Positions 5,999 to 10,165 of a stretch of DNA of 10,165 nt are shown one piece after another. A model generated the notes under the pieces. The model saw only the letters and a program-made list of their open reading frames with translations, made no database searches and was not told where the DNA came from. The number at the start of each line of letters is the position of its first letter. The first letter of the stretch is position 1. Both the position numbers and the translations under genes were made by a program. Source of the DNA: Anaerolineales bacterium (GTDB lineage: Bacteria > Chloroflexota > Anaerolineae > Anaerolineales > DRMV01). The stretch covers positions 1 through 10,165 of the forward strand of contig JALVOR010000293.1 of the NCBI GenBank assembly GCA_027026295.1. The letters run 5' to 3'.

Positions 5999-7396
5999 AT
6001 GTCTTTGTTGAAGCGTATAGAACGAGGCGAGGGGGGAGCGCAAGGCGGCAGCAGTGGCGTGGGCGGCAGCCCTGGCAAACTGAGCGGTTTGCAGTCGCGT
6101 CGGGCCAGTGCCCCTCAGGTGAAGGCTGAGAGCACGCTGGCCGATTTGAAAACCCGGGTGCAGCAGCGTCTGTTGGCTGCCCTTGACCCGGGAATGGATA
6201 TTTCCCAGACCGCCGAAGTGCGCCGCACGATTCGCGATCTCTTCGAACAGGTGCTGCAGGAAGAAAACATCGTTCTCTCTCGCCCGGAGCGCCACCGGCT
6301 ATTCGAAGCCATTGCGGCTGAAATTCTGGGTTTTGGCCCCCTCCAGCCTTTGCTGGAAGACGACAACATCACTGAAATCATGGTCAACGGACCCAAAAAC
6401 ATCTACGTGGAGCGCAAAGGCAAACTGCAACGCGTGCCGGTAACCTTTGAAGATGACGAGCACGTTATGCGCATCATTGACCGCATCGTGGCGCCACTGG
6501 GCCGCCGTGTGGATGAATCCAGCCCTTATGTGGACGCCCGTTTGCCCGATGGTTCTCGTGTGAACATCGTCATTCCGCCGATTTCCCTGGTGGGGCCGGT
6601 GGTCACCATTCGTAAGTTTTTCAAGACCCCTTTGACCGTGCAAGACCTGGTGAATTTCGGCTCGATTACGCCCGAGGCGGTGCGTTTTCTGGAAGCCTGT
6701 GTGAAAGCGCGGCTCAACATTGTGATTTCCGGTGGTACTGGTTCCGGTAAAACCACGCTTTTGAACATCCTTTCCAGTTTCATTCCCCACGATGAACGCA
6801 TTATCACCGTGGAAAACGCAGCGGAATTGCAATTGCGGCAAGAGCATGTGGTTACGCTGGAATCCCGCCCGCCCAACATCGAAGGGCGCGGTGAAGTGAC
6901 GATTCGTCAGTTGGTGATTAACACTTTGCGTATGCGTCCCGACCGCATTATCGTGGGTGAGGTGCGCGGCGCTGAAGCGTTGGACATGTTGCAGGCCATG
7001 AACACCGGCCACGAAGGTTCCATGACCACGGTGCACTCCAACAGCCCGCGCGATACCCTTTCCCGTATGGAAACCATGACCCTGATGGCAGGCATGGAAC
7101 TCCCTGTGCGGGCGATTCGTGAACAGATTTCCTCGGCGGTGGACCTGGTTGTGCACCAATCCCGTATGCGGGATGGCTCTCGTAAAGTCGTAGCGATTGC
7201 CGAGGTTTCGGGCATGGAAGGTGACGTCATCAGCATGACCGACTTGTTCATCTTCCAGCACGGCGGTTTCCGCGATGGCAAAGTGTATGGCCGCCTCACG
7301 CCTACCGGGCTGCGTCCCAAGTTCATGGATAAAATCGAGGCAGCCGGTATCCATCTGCCGGCTTCCATCTTTGGCATTGGCGGCAAGCGGCGGTAG
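5999..7396 (+). CDS. cpaF: Tad/type II secretion ATPase CpaF (TadA)
   Basis: This is a hexameric cytoplasmic ATPase that drives pilin polymerisation and retraction in Tad systems. The 465-residue product has a disordered Gly/Ser-rich start (10-45) and an N-terminal domain (45-~215) with GFGPLQPLLEDDNITEIMVN (111-130) and the RLPDGSRVN loop. The RecA-like domain carries Walker A GGTGSGKTT (245-253), the aspartate-box region ITVENAAELQL (269-279), Walker B RPDRIIVGEVRG (313-324, catalytic E321) and the histidine box GHEGSMTTVHSNS (337-349). The usual acidic pair before AAEL (ED) is EN here, with N273 replacing Asp. AGAGGAG at 5986-5992 is the ribosome binding site. It would dock on the TadB/TadC platform encoded next. 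All catalytic motifs needed for hydrolysis look intact. Confidence 0.96.
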   Translation: MSLLKRIERGEGGAQGGSSGVGGSPGKLSGLQSRRASAPQVKAESTLADLKTRVQQRLLAALDPGMDISQTAEVRRTIRDLFEQVLQEENIVLSRPERHRLFEAIAAEILGFGPLQPLLEDDNITEIMVNGPKNIYVERKGKLQRVPVTFEDDEHVMRIIDRIVAPLGRRVDESSPYVDARLPDGSRVNIVIPPISLVGPVVTIRKFFKTPLTVQDLVNFGSITPEAVRFLEACVKARLNIVISGGTGSGKTTLLNILSSFIPHDERIITVENAAELQLRQEHVVTLESRPPNIEGRGEVTIRQLVINTLRMRPDRIIVGEVRGAEALDMLQAMNTGHEGSMTTVHSNSPRDTLSRMETMTLMAGMELPVRAIREQISSAVDLVVHQSRMRDGSRKVVAIAEVSGMEGDVISMTDLFIFQHGGFRDGKVYGRLTPTGLRPKFMDKIEAAGIHLPASIFGIGGKRR

Positions 7397-7409
7397 CAGG
7401 TTGCCTGCT
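7395..7409 (+). other. Small hairpin between cpaF and tadB
   Basis: AGCAGG (7395-7400) and CCTGCT (7404-7409) form a 6-bp stem with a 3-nt loop that overlaps the cpaF stop codon and is followed by a short pyrimidine run. It is too weak and lacks a proper T-tract to be a confident terminator. It could stabilise or cut the mRNA between the two genes, or be chance. Confidence 0.25.
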
Positions 7410-7426
7410 TTCTCTGGGAGGAACTT

Positions 7427-8419
7427 ATGACCAACCTCAATCCTGTGATAGTGTTGCTTGTGGGGGGTGGGTTGGCCTTCCTGTTGCTTATTGTGGGGGT
7501 GGTTCTGACTTATCGCTCCAGCCGCTCGCTGGTGGAAGATCGCCTCGACAGGTATTTGGGCGAAGAAGCACTGCGCGAAGTTGAAGAGCAACGCGAAGCG
7601 CTGCGCAAGGGGCGCGGCGAAAGCATGGTGGATAAGCAATTGGAGCGCACCGGCTGGTGGGAAGGCATCGCGCGCGATCTGGCCCGTGCCGACTTGCGCT
7701 TCAAGCCAATGGAGTATATCCTTGCCAAACTGGGCCTGACTGTGTTGGGCACCATGTTGGGGTATGCGTTGGGTGGGCGTTCATTGTTGTTTACGCTGAC
7801 TGGCCTGGTGCTGGGATATTTTGGCCTGGGCTTTTTCGTGAAATTCCGCCAGCGCCAGCGTTTGACCCGCTTCAACTCACAACTTGCGGATATGCTCAAC
7901 TTGATGGTGAACGGTTTGCGGGCAGGGTATTCGACCTTGCAGGCGCTGGAAGCCGTGAGCCGTGAAATGCCGCCGCCCATTTCTACCGAGTTTCGCCGTG
8001 TGGTGCGGGAAATCCAGATCGGTATCCCTATGGAAAAGGCGCTGGACAATCTTCTCCGCCGCATTCCCAGCGATGACCTTGACCTGGTTGTGACCGCCAT
8101 CAACATTCAGCGGGAAGTCGGCGGTAACCTCGCTGATATTTTGGAAACGATTTCCGCCACCATTCGCGAGCGCGTCAAACTCAAGGGCGAAATCAACGTC
8201 CTTACTTCGCAGGTCAAGTTCTCGGGCTCCGCGTTGGCGGTCATGCCTATTCTGTTGTTTTTCATCATTTATCGCATTAACCCGGACTATATGGGGCAAC
8301 TGATTCACCCTGATAATCCTTCTTTGAAATTTGTGGGTTATTGTATTATTGGCGCGGGTCTGATGTTGATTGCTGTAGGGTATTTTGCGATGCAGAAAAT
8401 TGCCGATATCGAAGTCTAA
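7427..8419 (+). CDS. tadB: Tad pilus platform protein TadB (type II secretion F domain)
   Basis: This inner-membrane platform protein transmits the CpaF motion to the growing pilus. The 330-residue product has an N-terminal membrane helix (about 7-28), a cytoplasmic charged segment (30-95), and a pair of membrane helices at about 99-137. The cytoplasmic four-helix T2SSF domain (148-255) contains the typical QLADMLNLMVNGLRAGYS and REVGGNLADILE stretches. Two C-terminal membrane helices follow (about 266-283 and 302-322). The short Asn/Leu-rich start MTNLNP leads straight into the first helix and is supported by GGGAGG at 7416-7421. The gene begins 30 bp after cpaF and ends 11 bp before tadC. 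TadB and TadC are homologous halves that are thought to form a heteromeric platform. Confidence 0.93.
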   Translation: MTNLNPVIVLLVGGGLAFLLLIVGVVLTYRSSRSLVEDRLDRYLGEEALREVEEQREALRKGRGESMVDKQLERTGWWEGIARDLARADLRFKPMEYILAKLGLTVLGTMLGYALGGRSLLFTLTGLVLGYFGLGFFVKFRQRQRLTRFNSQLADMLNLMVNGLRAGYSTLQALEAVSREMPPPISTEFRRVVREIQIGIPMEKALDNLLRRIPSDDLDLVVTAINIQREVGGNLADILETISATIRERVKLKGEINVLTSQVKFSGSALAVMPILLFFIIYRINPDYMGQLIHPDNPSLKFVGYCIIGAGLMLIAVGYFAMQKIADIEV

Positions 8420-8430
8420 AGGATGTAGCC

Positions 8431-9378
8431 ATGGTTGTTGTCTGGTTGATCATTGGCCTTTTGGTGGTTGGCGCAATATTTCTCGCTATCATTGGCCTGC
8501 GGGCGCGGGAAAACGAGAGCGATCCGCTTCAAGAGCGATTGGCAGAATACGTCGATGCCGGGCGTGAAATTCAGTCACTGGAAGAAGTTGAACTGGAGCA
8601 GCCCTTCACCCAGCGTGTCATTTTGCCAATGGCGAAGGCGTTGGGTTCCATCGCTTTGCGTTTTACCCCCCAAAGCGCTTTGCAGCAAGCGCAAAAGAAT
8701 CTGGAACTCGCCGGACGCCCTGGGAATATCGATGCTTCGACCTATGTTGCCATTCGTTTTATAGGCGCCATTGTTTTAGGCCCTGTAGTGTTCTTTCTGG
8801 CGCGGTCCTCTTCCATGGCCTCGCTGCATTCCAACGCGTTGTTGTTGGGTGTGACCTTCAGTGTCTTGGGCTATTTCTTCCCTGAACTTTGGCTGAAGGG
8901 GAAAATCAGCAAGCGGCAGGAATCAATTTTGAAAGCCATGCCCGACGCCTTAGACTTGTTGACCATTTGCGTGGGGGCAGGTTTGGGCTTCGATGCCGCA
9001 ATGTACAAAGTGGTCGAGAAGTGGGATAACGAACTTTCTTTTGAGTTTGGCCGTGTGTTGCGGGAAGTGCAGTTGGGCAAGACGCGCCGTGAAGCCCTGC
9101 GCGATATGGCCGACCGGGTGGGCGTGCCCGAAATGACCAGTTTCGTGGCTGCGATCATCCAGAGTGAGCAATTGGGCGTGAGTCTGGGCAAAGTGCTGCA
9201 GATTCAGGCCGACAACATGCGTGTCAAACGCCGCCAGCGCGCCCAGGAAGCCGCCCAAAAAGCGCCTGTGAAGATGCTTTTCCCGCTGGTGTTTCTGATT
9301 ATGCCGGCTCTGTTTTTGGTGTTGCTGGGGCCTGCGGTCATGATTATCGCTCAAATGGTTGTCGGCGGTGCTTTCTGA
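8431..9378 (+). CDS. tadC: Tad pilus platform protein TadC (type II secretion F domain)
   Basis: This is the second inner-membrane platform protein of the Tad machine. The 315-residue product has an N-terminal helix (3-23), a charged amphipathic region (25-95) and a membrane pair (about 105-124 and 134-152). The T2SSF domain (165-275) has the TadC-like PDALDLLTICVGAGLGFDAA, FGRVLREVQLGKTRREALRD and SEQLGVSLGKVL segments. A long C-terminal membrane region ends the protein (282-312). I chose the ATG at 8431, preceded by AAAGGA (8418-8423) at 7 nt. The in-frame extension back to 8341 would overlap tadB by 79 nt and is Cys/Arg-rich, so it is rejected. The AAAGGA site overlaps the tadB stop codon, so the two genes are probably translated together. 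Confidence 0.93.
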   Translation: MVVVWLIIGLLVVGAIFLAIIGLRARENESDPLQERLAEYVDAGREIQSLEEVELEQPFTQRVILPMAKALGSIALRFTPQSALQQAQKNLELAGRPGNIDASTYVAIRFIGAIVLGPVVFFLARSSSMASLHSNALLLGVTFSVLGYFFPELWLKGKISKRQESILKAMPDALDLLTICVGAGLGFDAAMYKVVEKWDNELSFEFGRVLREVQLGKTRREALRDMADRVGVPEMTSFVAAIIQSEQLGVSLGKVLQIQADNMRVKRRQRAQEAAQKAPVKMLFPLVFLIMPALFLVLLGPAVMIIAQMVVGGAF

Positions 9379-10156
9379 ACCGTGGCGGTATCGCCTTTAT
9401 CGGCAGTTTTGGCTAACCCTCGATTGGATTTTCCCACCCCGGTGCGTCGGTTGCGGGCGCGTCGGGGTGCGTTTTTGTGATGTTTGCCTCGCCGCTGTGC
9501 AGCGCATTGCCCCGCCGATGTGCGAGCGATGCGGCAATCCGCTTCCCGTGGGGGAAACCGGTCTGTGCCGCCGTTGTCGGACGCATTTGCCTGCGTTTGC
9601 TGCCGCCCGCTCATGGGCTTTGATGGAAGGCGGCGTGAGGAAAGCCGTTCACCGTTTGAAATATCACCGCGACCTGGCGTTGGCCGACATTCTGGCAGCG
9701 CAGATGCTGCCGCTGGTGCGCGAGCAGGGCTGGGAAATCGACGCGGTGGTTGCCATTCCTTTGGGAAAACAGCGGCTGCGGGAACGCGGCTACAATCAGG
9801 CGGCCTTGGTGGCTTTCCCCCTGGCGTTGGGGCTGGATGTGCCTTTCTTGCGGCACGCGCTTTCGCGCACGCGTGAAACGCGCTCGCAGGTGGGGTTGAG
9901 CGCCGAGGAGCGGCGGCAAAATGTGGCGGGGGCTTTCAAGGCCGCGGGCGAGCGTGTGCAAGGCAAAACGGTTTTGCTGGTGGACGATGTGATGACCACC
10001 GGAGCAACGCTCGACGCCGCTGCCCAGGCGCTTTTGGCTGCCGGTGCGGCACGTGTTTACGCCGCCACGGTTGCCCGGGCGGCGTTGCGTAAAGGTTTTG
10101 GTTTTCAGGGGGCTATGGCGAATGATGCTATGCGTCGCTCTCGCGATGGCGCATGA
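9359..10156 (+). CDS. comF: ComF family protein (competence-linked phosphoribosyltransferase fold)
   Basis: ComF proteins have a zinc-binding N-terminus and a type I phosphoribosyltransferase domain. They are linked to DNA uptake during natural transformation in several bacteria, though many non-competent species keep one. The product shows CVGC (29-32), CDVC (40-43), CERC (55-58) and CRRC (70-73), giving two zinc-binding clusters. RERGYNQA follows (141-148), and the PRPP-binding loop VLLVDDVMTTGAT lies at 205-217. The start is uncertain: the TTG at 9359 overlaps tadC by 20 nt and a GTG at 9368 by 11 nt. Neither has a clear ribosome binding site, so re-initiation after tadC is likely. About 25 residues extend beyond the usual family end at VARAAL and look like an unconserved tail. 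Confidence 0.9.
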   Translation: MSAVLSEPWRYRLYRQFWLTLDWIFPPRCVGCGRVGVRFCDVCLAAVQRIAPPMCERCGNPLPVGETGLCRRCRTHLPAFAAARSWALMEGGVRKAVHRLKYHRDLALADILAAQMLPLVREQGWEIDAVVAIPLGKQRLRERGYNQAALVAFPLALGLDVPFLRHALSRTRETRSQVGLSAEERRQNVAGAFKAAGERVQGKTVLLVDDVMTTGATLDAAAQALLAAGAARVYAATVARAALRKGFGFQGAMANDAMRRSRDGA

Positions 10157-10165
10157 AAAGCAGGG

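Noticed and set aside
6299..7639. A 446-codon open frame antisense to cpaF and the start of tadB
   Set aside because: It is a His/Asn/Gln-rich mirror of a strongly conserved ATPase gene, has no recognisable domain, crosses the cpaF/tadB junction, and shows no ribosome binding site. It is a by-product of codon bias.
8341..8430. A longer N-terminus for TadC starting at 8341
   Set aside because: It would lie almost wholly inside tadB, its residues are Cys/Arg-rich and unlike a TadC start, and the ATG at 8431 has a good ribosome site and leads directly into the membrane helix.
10153..10165. An ATG overlapping the comF stop codon (ATGA), considered as the start of a next gene
   Set aside because: Only four codons fit in the window and no ribosome site stands out, so it cannot be supported.

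Overview
The window looks like a chromosomal segment of a moderately GC-rich bacterium. A member of the Chloroflexota (Anaerolineae-like) is my best guess. The grounds are the compact cpaB-cpaE-cpaF-tadB-tadC order without a secretin gene and the general look of the proteins. This is recognition from memory, not a database result. No rRNA, tRNA, CRISPR array, insertion sequence or phage gene is visible. No stretch over 300 bases lacks a gene; the longest gap is 193 bp (3373-3565).

Left part (1-3372): four single-gene units in alternating orientation. A small membrane-anchored zinc-ribbon protein of unknown function (+) starts at the window edge and ends in a strong, probably bidirectional terminator (506-540). 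A long-type transaldolase (-) reads toward that terminator. It is divergent from a PlsC-type acyltransferase (+), and the 84-bp gap between them holds two face-to-face promoter candidates threaded by an 8-bp-arm inverted repeat that looks like an operator. The acyltransferase then converges on a fumarylacetoacetate-hydrolase-family gene (-), with a plus-strand terminator at the junction.

Right part (3566-10156): one co-directional cluster encoding the cytoplasmic and inner-membrane machine of a Tad/Flp (type IVc) pilus. In order it has CpaB/RcpC (SAF-domain assembly protein with a glutamine-rich insert), CpaE/TadZ (receiver plus ParA/MinD-like localisation ATPase), CpaF/TadA (secretion ATPase), TadB and TadC (paired platform membrane proteins). 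Gaps are 11-30 bp, each gene has its own Shine-Dalgarno sequence, and the last tad gene overlaps comF, a phosphoribosyltransferase-fold protein linked to DNA uptake. CpaF should power assembly through the TadB/TadC platform, CpaE should position the machine, and CpaB should act on the outer face. Pilin, pilus-assembly TadE/F/G-like proteins, prepilin peptidase and secretin are all absent from the window and must lie elsewhere or be missing.

I do not see a wholly new system. The most interesting points are the tadC/comF overlap (a possible Tad pilus-transformation link), the CpaE that combines an intact phosphorylation site with a P-loop lacking its lysine, CpaB without a visible secretin, and the operator-like palindrome between the transaldolase and acyltransferase genes.
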